Source: Planctomycetes bacterium ADurb.Bin069
Lineage (GTDB): Bacteria; Planctomycetota; UBA8108; UBA8890; UBA8898
Length of the DNA: 35,513 nt
Assembly: GCA_002070955.1 (NCBI GenBank)
Contig: MWEK01000012.1
Location: 1-35,513, forward strand
Direction: 5' to 3'
The stretch's first letter is position 1, and each line of letters opens with the position of its first letter. Shown here in pieces: positions 7,448 to 14,412 of the stretch. The position numbers were made by a program, and so were the translations under genes. Under the pieces are notes generated by a model. That model made no database searches and had not been told where the DNA came from. It saw nothing but the letters and a program-made list of their open reading frames with translations.

Positions 7448-8419
7448 GTGGCGCTCCTCGAAGTCCGGGACCTGCGGACGGAATTCGCCACCGAGGATGG
7501 CGTGGTGCGCGCCGTGGACGGCGTCTCCTTCGCGGTGGACGGCGGCCGCGCGTTCGGGCTCGTCGGCGAGTCCGGCTGCGGCAAAAGCGTGACCGCGCTC
7601 TCCTTGCTGCGGCTCGTGCCCGACCCGCCGGGAAGAATCACCGGCGGCCGAGTCCTGTGGAAGGGACGCGATCTCCTGGCGCTGCCCGCCGGGGCGATGC
7701 CCGGCATCCGCGGCCGGGAGATCGCCATGATCTTCCAGGACCCTCACGCGTCCCTCAATCCCGTCATGACGGTGGAGCGCCAGATGCGCGAGGTGATCGC
7801 CCGGCGGTTCGGCGAGCGCGGCGCGGCGGCGCGGCGCCGCGCCCTCGACATGCTGGCGCGCGTCGACATTGCCGATCCCGCGCTCAGGCTCGCGAGCTAT
7901 CCGCACGAACTCTCCGGAGGCATGCAGCAGCGCATCATGATCGCCATGGCGCTGCTCTGCGCGCCGGGGCTGCTCATTGCCGACGAGCCCACCACCGCCC
8001 TCGACGTGACTATCCAGGCGCAGATCCTGGGCCTCATCCGGACGCTCCAGCACGAGACGGGCGCGGGGGTGTTGTTCATAACGCACGACATGGCCGTCAT
8101 CGCCGAGGTGTGCGACGAGGTCGCCGTGATGTACGCCGGGCGGATCGTCGAGCACGGCGCCGTGGCGGAGCTCTTCGCCCGGCCGCGCCATCCGTACACG
8201 CGCGGGCTTCTGCTCGGCATTCCGCGGCGCGGCCTCACCAAGGCGGAGCCGCTGCCCGCCATGGAAGGGGCCGCCCCGGCGGCGCCCGTGGCGGGCTGCC
8301 CCTTCGCGGACCGCTGCGACGTCCGCGAGGAGCGCTGCCGCCGGGAGGATCCGCCCCTGCGCGAGGTCGCGCCGGGCCACGGCGTCGCCTGCCACTTCCC
8401 CCGCGAGGCGGACCGATGA
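7448..8419 (+). CDS. Peptide ABC transporter ATPase, OppD/DppD type (N-terminal half equivalent of YejF)
   Basis: 323 residues starting at GTG 7448 after a GGAGGGCGGAGG purine tract. Walker A is GESGCGKS, the Q loop is MIFQDPHASLNPVM, the signature is LSGGMQQR, Walker B is LLIADEPTTALD and the H loop is LFITHD. The C-terminal GCPFADRCDVREERC is the Cys-containing oligopeptide-transporter tail, which binds an iron-sulfur cluster in some homologues. It energises the importer together with the next ATPase. E. coli YejF is a single protein with two ATPase domains; here the halves are separate genes with a 4-bp ATGA overlap. Confidence 0.93.
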   Translation: MALLEVRDLRTEFATEDGVVRAVDGVSFAVDGGRAFGLVGESGCGKSVTALSLLRLVPDPPGRITGGRVLWKGRDLLALPAGAMPGIRGREIAMIFQDPHASLNPVMTVERQMREVIARRFGERGAAARRRALDMLARVDIADPALRLASYPHELSGGMQQRIMIAMALLCAPGLLIADEPTTALDVTIQAQILGLIRTLQHETGAGVLFITHDMAVIAEVCDEVAVMYAGRIVEHGAVAELFARPRHPYTRGLLLGIPRRGLTKAEPLPAMEGAAPAAPVAGCPFADRCDVREERCRREDPPLREVAPGHGVACHFPREADR

Positions 8420-9402
8420 CCCCGTGCCTCGAAGTCCGCGATCTCCGGAAGCACTATCCCCTCGGCGGCGGGTTTCTCGCCGCGCGGCGCGGCATCGTCC
8501 GGGCCGTCGACGGCGTGTCGTTCGCGGTGGAGGCGGGGCGGACGCTGGTCCTCGCCGGCGAGTCGGGTTGCGGCAAGTCGACCCTCGCCCGCGCCATCCT
8601 CAGGCTCGAGGAGCCGACAAGCGGCGCCGTCCTTTTCGAGGGCCGCGATCTGGCGACGCTGCGCGGGCGCGGGCTTTTCGCCCTGCGCCGCCGCATGCAG
8701 ATGATTTTCCAGGATCCCTTCGGCGCCCTCAATCCGCGCATGACGGCGGGGGAAATCGTGCGGGAGCCCCTCCGGGTCCACCGCGCCGGCAGGCGCGCCG
8801 CGCAGGAGGCGCGGGTCGACTTTCTTTTTCAGCGCGTCGGGCTGTCTCCGGCCCTGCGCGACCGCTATCCCCACGAGTTTTCGGGCGGGCAGCGCCAGCG
8901 AATCGGCATCGCCCGCGCTCTCGCCCTGGAACCGCGCCTGATCGTGGCCGACGAGCCCGTGTCGGCGCTCGACGTCTCGGTGCGGGCGCAGATCCTCAAT
9001 CTGCTCGTCGGGCTGCAGCGCGATTTCGGCCTGACGTACCTCTTCATCACGCACGATCTGACGGTGGCGGAGTACGTGGGCGACACCGTCGCGATCATGT
9101 ATCTGGGGCGCATCGTCGAGATCGGACCGCGCGCGGCGGTGTTCGGGCGGCCCGCGCACCCGTACACCCGCGCGTTGCTCGAGGCCGTGCCGGTCGCCGA
9201 TCCCGCGCGGCGCCGCCCGCGCGAACCGATCCGGGGCGAGGCCCCGAGTCCGATCAATCCGCCTTCCGGTTGTCCCTTCCACCCGCGCTGTCCCATGGCC
9301 ATCGACGCCTGCAGCGCGGTGTCGCCGCCGCTGGCGCAACTGGCGGGCGAGGGGGCGGAGGCGCATTCGGCGGCGTGCCTGCGCGCCGGGGAAGGCGCGT
9401 GA
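8416..9402 (+). CDS. Peptide ABC transporter ATPase, OppF/DppF type (C-terminal half equivalent of YejF)
   Basis: 328 residues from ATG 8416, which overlaps the previous stop as ATGA; the frame is open further upstream only as a GC-rich shadow. Walker A is GESGCGKST, the Q loop is MIFQDPFGALNPRM, the signature is FSGGQRQRIGIARAL, Walker B is LIVADEPVSALD and the H loop is LFITHD. The C-terminus carries the oligopeptide-transporter tail GCPFHPRCP plus a later Cys. The insertion LGGGFLAARRGIVRAVDG after the first strand is typical of OppF-type subunits. It is the last gene of the importer operon; 91 bp follow before the rubrerythrin gene. Confidence 0.93.
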   Translation: MTPCLEVRDLRKHYPLGGGFLAARRGIVRAVDGVSFAVEAGRTLVLAGESGCGKSTLARAILRLEEPTSGAVLFEGRDLATLRGRGLFALRRRMQMIFQDPFGALNPRMTAGEIVREPLRVHRAGRRAAQEARVDFLFQRVGLSPALRDRYPHEFSGGQRQRIGIARALALEPRLIVADEPVSALDVSVRAQILNLLVGLQRDFGLTYLFITHDLTVAEYVGDTVAIMYLGRIVEIGPRAAVFGRPAHPYTRALLEAVPVADPARRRPREPIRGEAPSPINPPSGCPFHPRCPMAIDACSAVSPPLAQLAGEGAEAHSAACLRAGEGA

Positions 9403-9410
9403 CGCGCCAC

Positions 9411-9439
9411 TGGACGGATCGCGCGGCATTGCCTACGAT
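9411..9439 (+). promoter_or_regulatory. Possible sigma-70 promoter of the rubrerythrin gene
   Basis: TGGACG and TACGAT are separated by 17 bp, about 55 bp before the rubrerythrin ATG. Each hexamer matches the consensus at four of six bases. This is weak evidence by itself. Confidence 0.3.
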
Positions 9440-9493
9440 GGCCGGCGGCAAGGTGGGCCCGCGACAACGGCGGCCCCGGAAAGGAACCAGCGT

Positions 9494-9994
9494 ATGACGA
9501 CGGATCAGAATCTCAAGGATGCCTTCGCCGGCGAAAGCCAGGCCAACCGCAAGTATCTCGCCTTCGCGAAAAAGGCGGAGCAGGACAAGCTGCCCAACGT
9601 GGCCAAGCTTTTCCGCGCCGCCGCCGAGGCCGAGACCGTGCACGCCCACGCCCACCTGCGCGTCATGGGCGGCATCAAGAGCACGGCGGAGAACCTCCAG
9701 GTCGGGATCGACGGGGAGAGCTACGAGTTCAAGAGCATGTATCCCGCCTTCATCGCGGAGGCGGAGGCCGAGGGCAACAAGGCCGCGCTCGCTACGTTCA
9801 AGAACGCGATGGCGGTGGAGAAGATCCACCATGACATGTACGTGCGGGCCCTCGCCGCCGTGAAGGCCGGGAAGGACCTGCCCGGCGGGCCCATCTACGT
9901 CTGCGCGGTGTGCGGCAACACGGTGGCCGGAGCCGCGCCCGACAAGTGCGCTATCTGCGGAGTAGGCAAGGATCGCTTCTTCGAGGTGAAGTAG
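9494..9994 (+). CDS. rbr: Rubrerythrin
   Basis: 166 residues with the classical two-domain layout. Residues 5-125 form a four-helix diiron domain: Glu14 in FAGESQANRKY, AEAETVHAHAH with Glu47 and His50, then EAEAEGNKAALATF and VEKIHHDMY. Residues 130-166 form a rubredoxin-like domain with CAVC (137, 140) and CAIC (152, 155) for one iron. Rubrerythrins reduce hydrogen peroxide in anaerobes and microaerophiles using electrons from rubredoxin or NAD(P)H systems. A purine-rich site (GGAAAGGAACC) precedes the ATG. With the thioredoxin operon and bacterioferritin nearby it suggests adaptation to oxidative stress in a low-oxygen habitat. Confidence 0.95.
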   Translation: MTTDQNLKDAFAGESQANRKYLAFAKKAEQDKLPNVAKLFRAAAEAETVHAHAHLRVMGGIKSTAENLQVGIDGESYEFKSMYPAFIAEAEAEGNKAALATFKNAMAVEKIHHDMYVRALAAVKAGKDLPGGPIYVCAVCGNTVAGAAPDKCAICGVGKDRFFEVK

Positions 9995-9998
9995 CACC

Positions 9999-10019
9999 GC
10001 GCCGGACCCCGCGCGGCGC
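9999..10019 (+). terminator. Hairpin after rubrerythrin
   Basis: GCGCCG and CGGCGC form a 6-bp stem around a 9-nt loop, 4 bp after the stop. There is no T run, so terminator function is uncertain. Confidence 0.25.
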
Positions 10020-10041
10020 GCATGGAACGGGGAGGTGCCTG

Positions 10042-11271
10042 ATGGCTCGAGGGACGGGCGAATTCACCCGGCGCCGGTTCGTGAAAGGCGCGGCCGGCGC
10101 GCTGGCGGCGCTCACGGCGGTGCCGCGGCACGTGCTCGGCGCCGGCGAGACGCCGCCCAGCGAGACGGTGGGCGGCGCGCTCATCGGCTGCGGCGGCCGC
10201 GGCGCCGGCACGTTCAACGAGATGCGCGAGCTCAATCCGCGCCAACTCGCGCTGTGCGATGTCAGGTGGGTGGGCGAGGCGGATGACAAGACCCGGTACA
10301 CCGATTTCCGGCGCGTTCTGGACCGCAAGGATATCGATGTCGTCGCGATCGCGACGCCGCCCCACTGGCACGCCTTGATCTCGATCGCCGCCATGGAGGC
10401 GGGCAAGGATGTGCTCTGCGAGAAGCCCATGACGCGCTTCATCGCCGAGGGCCGCGCCGTCGCCGAGGCCGAGAAGCGCTACGGCCGGGTTTTCCAGGTC
10501 GGGACTTTCGGCCGCTTCGGCGAGAGCCGGAACCCGCGGCGCGTGCTCACCCGGAAGATCATGCGCAGCGGGCTTCTCAAGGACTGCCGGGGCGTGCATA
10601 TCATCAACGGCGGGTTCAAGGTCAAGGAATGGAGCGGACTGGTCAACACCAAGCCCCAGCCCGTGCCGAGGAATCTCGACTGGGATCTGTACTGCGGTCC
10701 CGCGCCCCTCAGGCCGTACCACCCGCACCGCTTCGGCGGCACGCACCGCGGGTACTGGGACTACGAGGGCGGCGGCCTGGCGGACATGGGCCAGCACTAC
10801 CTCGATCCCGTGACTTGGATCTACGGGAAGGATGACACGGCGCCCGTGACGGTGGAGGCCCACGCGCCGCCCGCGCATCCGGAGGCCTGCGGCATGTGGG
10901 GCTGGGCCGAGCTCACCTACGCGGACGGCTTCACGCTGGTCCTGGCGAGCGGCGAGTGGGGCGAGCCCTACGGGCGGAAACAGGGCCGCGGCGTCGACCT
11001 GAACGATCTGCCCGAGGAGGACCGCGCGAAGATCGCGGCGATGCCCGATCCGGAGCCGCTCCTTTCCTTCGCGCAGGCGGTGCGGGCCCGCAAGCCCGCC
11101 GGCGGCAACGCCGAGGCCGCCCACAGGACGGCGACGCTCATGCATCTGACGAACATCGCGATTCGGGTGGGACGGAAGATCGCGTTCGATCCCGTCAAGG
11201 AGGAGGTCATCGGCGATCCGGAGGCCAACCGGCTGGTGGATCAGCCGATGCGCGCTCCGTGGCATCTGTGA
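10042..11271 (+). CDS. Tat-exported Gfo/Idh/MocA family oxidoreductase
   Basis: 409 residues from ATG 10042, preceded by GGAGG at 10031. The N-terminus TRRRFVKGAAGALAALTAVPRHVLGAG is a twin-arginine signal, expected because the enzyme folds around NAD(P) before export. The Rossmann part begins GGALIGCGGRGAGTF and continues to LCEKPM, the EKP motif that binds cofactor and substrate. WDYEGGGLADMGQHYLDPVTW is the family's catalytic segment (GGG..DMGQHY). The C-terminal half is a Gfo/Idh alpha/beta domain of the kind common in planctomycete secreted dehydrogenases. Substrate, probably a sugar or polyol, is unknown. Two genes follow closely in the same direction, so it probably leads a small operon. 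Confidence 0.9.
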   Translation: MARGTGEFTRRRFVKGAAGALAALTAVPRHVLGAGETPPSETVGGALIGCGGRGAGTFNEMRELNPRQLALCDVRWVGEADDKTRYTDFRRVLDRKDIDVVAIATPPHWHALISIAAMEAGKDVLCEKPMTRFIAEGRAVAEAEKRYGRVFQVGTFGRFGESRNPRRVLTRKIMRSGLLKDCRGVHIINGGFKVKEWSGLVNTKPQPVPRNLDWDLYCGPAPLRPYHPHRFGGTHRGYWDYEGGGLADMGQHYLDPVTWIYGKDDTAPVTVEAHAPPAHPEACGMWGWAELTYADGFTLVLASGEWGEPYGRKQGRGVDLNDLPEEDRAKIAAMPDPEPLLSFAQAVRARKPAGGNAEAAHRTATLMHLTNIAIRVGRKIAFDPVKEEVIGDPEANRLVDQPMRAPWHL

Positions 11272-11285
11272 GAGAGGGGGAAGCC

Positions 11286-12152
11286 GTGGGAATGCAGGCG
11301 CCGGATCCCCGCGTCGCGGAACTCGTCGGGCAGCTTCCGAACTCCGATCAGCCCGATGCGGAGAGCAAGTTCACGGGCCCGCCGTGGGCAACGGTGGAAA
11401 AAATGTGCGCCGAGATTTTGGCGGGCGGCCGGGAGAGACTCGTCGCGCTGGTGGGCCTGCTGCGGGATCCGAGCCGGGAGCGCTGGACGAGCTTCCGGGC
11501 GGAGTATCTGCTCCACGCCATCGCGCTTTACGTGGGCGCGCGGGAACGGCGCGTCGAGCGCCGGCTGTTCGTCGAGACGCTGGCGTCGCTGATCGGGGAC
11601 GCCGCGGAGTCCAAGGCCGTCCGGACGCGGCTGATCGAGGAGTTGCAGACGACGGGGGGCTGGGGCGCCCTCGATGCCTTGGGCGGCGCGCTCTTGGATG
11701 CGGATCTGTGCGAGCCGGCGGCTCGGGCCTTGGTCGCCCTGCGCCGCGGCGCGGCCGGGCGGGTGCGGGCGGCGCTGCCCAAGGCGCCGGCCGCGTGCCG
11801 CGCCGCGTTGGCGCAGGCGCTCGGCGTGCTCGCGGATGCGGAAGCGGTCGGGGCGCTGATCGAGATCCTCGGCGACCGGAACCGCGAGGTGCGGATCTGC
11901 GCCGTCTGGGCCCTGGCGCGCACGGGCGATGCGCGCGGCATCGACGGCGTCCTGGCGGCGGTGGCGGCGGACGACGGCTGGGAGAGCGCCCAGGCCGTGA
12001 AGGCGGCGTTCCTGCTGGCCGAGAAACTTGCCGCGGCCGGCGCCAAGCAGGAGGCGGCCCGCATCTACACGCACCTTGGCGCGCGCTGCTCCGATCCCGC
12101 GGAGAAGCACATCCGCGCGGCGGCCGAGCGCGGCCTGGAGGCGGCGGAATGA
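11286..12152 (+). CDS. HEAT-repeat-like alpha-helical protein, function unknown
   Basis: 288 residues from GTG 11286, chosen because AGAGGGGG ends 5 bp upstream; ATG 11292 is an alternative. There is no signal peptide. The first half (about 1-110) includes RDPSRERWTSFRAEYLLHAIALYVG. The second half is made of helical pairs that look like HEAT/PBS-lyase repeats, best seen in ADAEAVGALIEILGDRNREV followed by RICAVWALARTGDARGIDGV. Such repeats are scaffolds for protein binding. It begins 14 bp after the oxidoreductase stop and its own stop overlaps the phosphatase start (ATGA), so it is co-expressed with both. No catalytic motif was recognised. Confidence 0.75.
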   Translation: MGMQAPDPRVAELVGQLPNSDQPDAESKFTGPPWATVEKMCAEILAGGRERLVALVGLLRDPSRERWTSFRAEYLLHAIALYVGARERRVERRLFVETLASLIGDAAESKAVRTRLIEELQTTGGWGALDALGGALLDADLCEPAARALVALRRGAAGRVRAALPKAPAACRAALAQALGVLADAEAVGALIEILGDRNREVRICAVWALARTGDARGIDGVLAAVAADDGWESAQAVKAAFLLAEKLAAAGAKQEAARIYTHLGARCSDPAEKHIRAAAERGLEAAE

Positions 12153-12745
12153 GCGCCGCGCGGCGGCGTTTCGTTCTGCGGCTCGCCGTGGCGGCCGGAG
12201 CCGCGTTGTTGGCGACCTGCTGCGAGGGCCCCAAGGTCGAGCCGCCGCGCAATCCCGCCTGGGCGGCGCCGGTGGCGGCGGCGCACCTCAAGAACTTCTT
12301 CAAGCTCAACGACAACCTGTACCGCGGAGCGCAGCCGTCGGCGAAGGGCATGGCCGAGCTCGCGGCGCTCGGCATCAAGTCCGTCATCAACCTGCGCAGC
12401 ATGCACGGCGACGAGGATGAGATCGCCGGCCTGGGGCTCATTGAGCACCGGTTAAAAATCGTAGCGATCGACCCGGGGCGCGAGGATGTCGTCCGGTTCC
12501 TGAGGTTGGCCGTCGATCCGGCCAACCAGCCGGTTTTCGTCCATTGCGCCCACGGCTCGGACCGGACGGGCCTCATGTGCGCCATGTACCGGATCGCCGT
12601 CGAAGGCTGGTCCAACGAGGCGGCGCACGAGGAAATGGTCAAGGGAGGCTACGGCTTCCACACGATCTACGGGGGCATGCAACGGAGCGTGCTGAGGGCC
12701 GATGCCGCGGCGCTGAGGAAGCTGGCGGGCCTGCCGCCGCGCTGA
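12149..12745 (+). CDS. Dual-specificity/tyrosine-type phosphatase, probable lipoprotein
   Basis: 198 residues. The N-terminus MSAARRRFVLRLAVAAGAALLATCC reads as a lipoprotein signal with a plausible lipobox LATC. The catalytic loop is VHCAHGSDRTG, the HCxxGxxR(T/S) motif of Cys-dependent phosphatases. NDNLYRGAQPSAKGMAELAALGIKSVINLR is the usual DSP-like N-terminal half, as in bacterial phosphatases acting on phosphotyrosine or phosphoinositide-type substrates. An envelope location suggests a small-molecule substrate or dephosphorylation of secreted material. The ATG overlaps the stop of the HEAT-like gene. Confidence 0.88.
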   Translation: MSAARRRFVLRLAVAAGAALLATCCEGPKVEPPRNPAWAAPVAAAHLKNFFKLNDNLYRGAQPSAKGMAELAALGIKSVINLRSMHGDEDEIAGLGLIEHRLKIVAIDPGREDVVRFLRLAVDPANQPVFVHCAHGSDRTGLMCAMYRIAVEGWSNEAAHEEMVKGGYGFHTIYGGMQRSVLRADAAALRKLAGLPPR

Positions 12746-12808
12746 GGGCGGCGGGGTTCGCCGAGGCGCTCCGCGCGGCCGCGCTGCCGCGGGCGAAAGG
12801 ACGGTGCC

Positions 12809-13780
12809 ATGGCGCCTGTCGCGATTCCCATGTTCAGCCTGCGGGCGGAGAACATCCCGGAGGCTTTCTACAAAGCGGTCGAGGCGGTCTGGCGCGGCGG
12901 CGCCGAGATCCGGACCCAGTACGACCGCAAGGATGCGAACGGCGTCTGGATCGACCCGCCGAGCCGGGATGCGACCGTGGCCATCGAGATCGCGAACCCC
13001 TTTGCGGAGCCGCGCTACCCGGCCATCGCGTTCTCGGAGACGGGCAAGTACATCGCCGAGATCATGGGCGCCAAGGACCACCTTGTTATGCCCTACGCCG
13101 AGCTCAAGGAGCTCATCCGCGCGGGCGCCCACGCCGAGGCCAAGCGCTGGCCGTACACCTACAGCCAGAGGCTCAGGGCCTATCCTCTGCCCGGAGGCGG
13201 CGTGATCGACCAGGTCGATCGCGCCATCGACCGCTTGTGCCGGAACCACACGACGCGCCGCGCGGTGATGACCACCCGCGTTCCGGACATCGATTCCTAT
13301 CTCGCCGACGACCTCCCCTGTCTGGGCGAGGTGCACCTGCGCTGCCAGGAGGAAGGTTCCGGGCTCGTCCTGCACATGACGACGTACTGGCGGTCGCGGG
13401 ATCTGTACAAGGCCTGGTGCGACAACGTCGTGGGGCTGACGTTCATGCAGCAGACGATGGCGCTGGAGCTTCAGCGCCGCGCGGGCAGGAGCGTCCGCGT
13501 CGGCACGTACAAGGATGTCTCGACCTCGCTCCACATCTACGGCCAGGACGCCAAGCACCTGGCGGGCGACGGCGGCGCGGTGAAGCCGTTCCTGGAGCGC
13601 CACGATTGCGCCGGATTCATGGCCATGTCCATGACCAGCGCTTTCGCGGCGGAGATGCTCGTGCTTCCGCAGCTTGCGCGGCTGCTGGAGGAGGAAAACA
13701 CGTGGCGTTTCACCGAGGCGTCCAAGGCCGTGATTCGAGATCTTATCGATGGGATCGGGAGCGGACGGTACGCGGCCTGA
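12809..13780 (+). CDS. Thymidylate-synthase-fold protein (ThyA family, divergent)
   Basis: 323 residues. The family's substrate-binding elements can be followed in order: TTRRAVMTTRVPDID with Arg150-Arg151 (phosphate contacts from the partner subunit), DDLPCLGEVHLRC with Cys171 at the place of the catalytic cysteine, YWRSRDLYKAWCDNVVGL with Arg195, Asp198 and Asn206 (RSxD...N), and SLHIYGQD with His242 and Tyr244. Asn206 at the base-reading position favours dUMP over dCMP. The N-terminal region and the insertions differ from typical ThyA, so either a true but remote thymidylate synthase or a hydroxymethylase relative is possible. A purine-rich site (CGAAAGGACGG) precedes the ATG. Neighbours give no nucleotide-metabolism context. 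Confidence 0.75.
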   Translation: MAPVAIPMFSLRAENIPEAFYKAVEAVWRGGAEIRTQYDRKDANGVWIDPPSRDATVAIEIANPFAEPRYPAIAFSETGKYIAEIMGAKDHLVMPYAELKELIRAGAHAEAKRWPYTYSQRLRAYPLPGGGVIDQVDRAIDRLCRNHTTRRAVMTTRVPDIDSYLADDLPCLGEVHLRCQEEGSGLVLHMTTYWRSRDLYKAWCDNVVGLTFMQQTMALELQRRAGRSVRVGTYKDVSTSLHIYGQDAKHLAGDGGAVKPFLERHDCAGFMAMSMTSAFAAEMLVLPQLARLLEEENTWRFTEASKAVIRDLIDGIGSGRYAA

Positions 13781-13802
13781 GCCGGAGCGGCGTGTTCGAT
13801 GC

Positions 13803-13837
13803 CTTGTTTTGCATGAACCCGGTGTTATAGTAGCGGC
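13803..13837 (+). promoter_or_regulatory. Possible sigma-70 promoter of the bacterioferritin gene
   Basis: TTGTTT is followed after 16 bp by TATAGT, a five-of-six -10 match, within an AT-richer patch about 40 bp upstream of the bacterioferritin ATG. The -35 match is poor. Confidence 0.35.
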
Positions 13838-13872
13838 ACGGCGGCGGCGGCCGCAAACCCAAGGAGGCGCGC

Positions 13873-14340
13873 ATGAAAGGCGATTCAAAACTCATCGAAA
13901 CCTTGAATTCCCTGTTGGCGGACGAGCTGAGCGCGATCAACCAGTACATGGTGCACTCGGAGATGTGCGCCAACTGGGGTTACGAGAAGCTCCACAAGCG
14001 CTTCGAGACCCGGGCCAGGGAGGAAATGGGGCATGCCGAGAAGCTGATTGCGCGGATTCTGTTCCTGGAAGGCCGGCCGATCGTGAGCGAGCTCAAGAAG
14101 ATCTACATCGGCGACGATGTGCCCAAGCAGCTCGCTTTCGACCACAAGATCGAGATCGACGCGTGCAAGGCCTACAACGCGGCGATCCAGCTTGCCGGCG
14201 AGGTGCCTGATTTCGCGACGCGGGAGATGCTGGAAAAGATCCTCAACGACGAGGACCGGCACATCGACGAGATCGAGGAACTTCAGGACCAGATCTCCCA
14301 CATGACGCTGGGCATCTTCCTGACGACCCAAGTGGGATAA
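13873..14340 (+). CDS. bfr: Bacterioferritin
   Basis: 155 residues, the usual length, beginning MKGDSKLIETLNSLLADELSAINQY, very close to E. coli Bfr. Ferroxidase ligands are recognisable: Glu18 in ADELSAINQY, Glu51 and His54 in EEMGHAEKLIARILFLEG, the Glu in IEIDACKAY (about 94), and Glu and His in NDEDRHIDEIE (about 127/130). Met52, the axial haem ligand between subunits, is retained, so this is a haem-binding bacterioferritin rather than a plain ferritin. It stores iron and detoxifies it with oxygen or peroxide. An AAGGAGG site precedes the ATG. It is a single-gene unit. Confidence 0.95.
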   Translation: MKGDSKLIETLNSLLADELSAINQYMVHSEMCANWGYEKLHKRFETRAREEMGHAEKLIARILFLEGRPIVSELKKIYIGDDVPKQLAFDHKIEIDACKAYNAAIQLAGEVPDFATREMLEKILNDEDRHIDEIEELQDQISHMTLGIFLTTQVG

Positions 14341-14356
14341 CGGCGCCCCCCCGGAG

Positions 14357-14385
14357 TTGTCCGGTTCTTCGTCATCCCGTACACT
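14357..14385 (+). promoter_or_regulatory. Possible sigma-70 promoter and overlapping palindrome for the CotH/dockerin gene
   Basis: TTGTCC and TACACT are 17 bp apart, 28 bp before the ATG; each hexamer matches four of six consensus bases. The -10 overlaps the inverted repeat CGTAC-ACTA-GTACG (14378-14391), which could be an operator. Confidence 0.35.
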
Positions 14386-14412
14386 AGTACGCGGGCTGAT
14401 GAGAGATCTTCC

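Noticed and set aside
5651..8395. Minus-strand open frame of about 914 codons opposite the binding-protein and ATPase genes
   Set aside because: Low-complexity shadow translation; the plus-strand genes carry unmistakable ABC transporter motifs.
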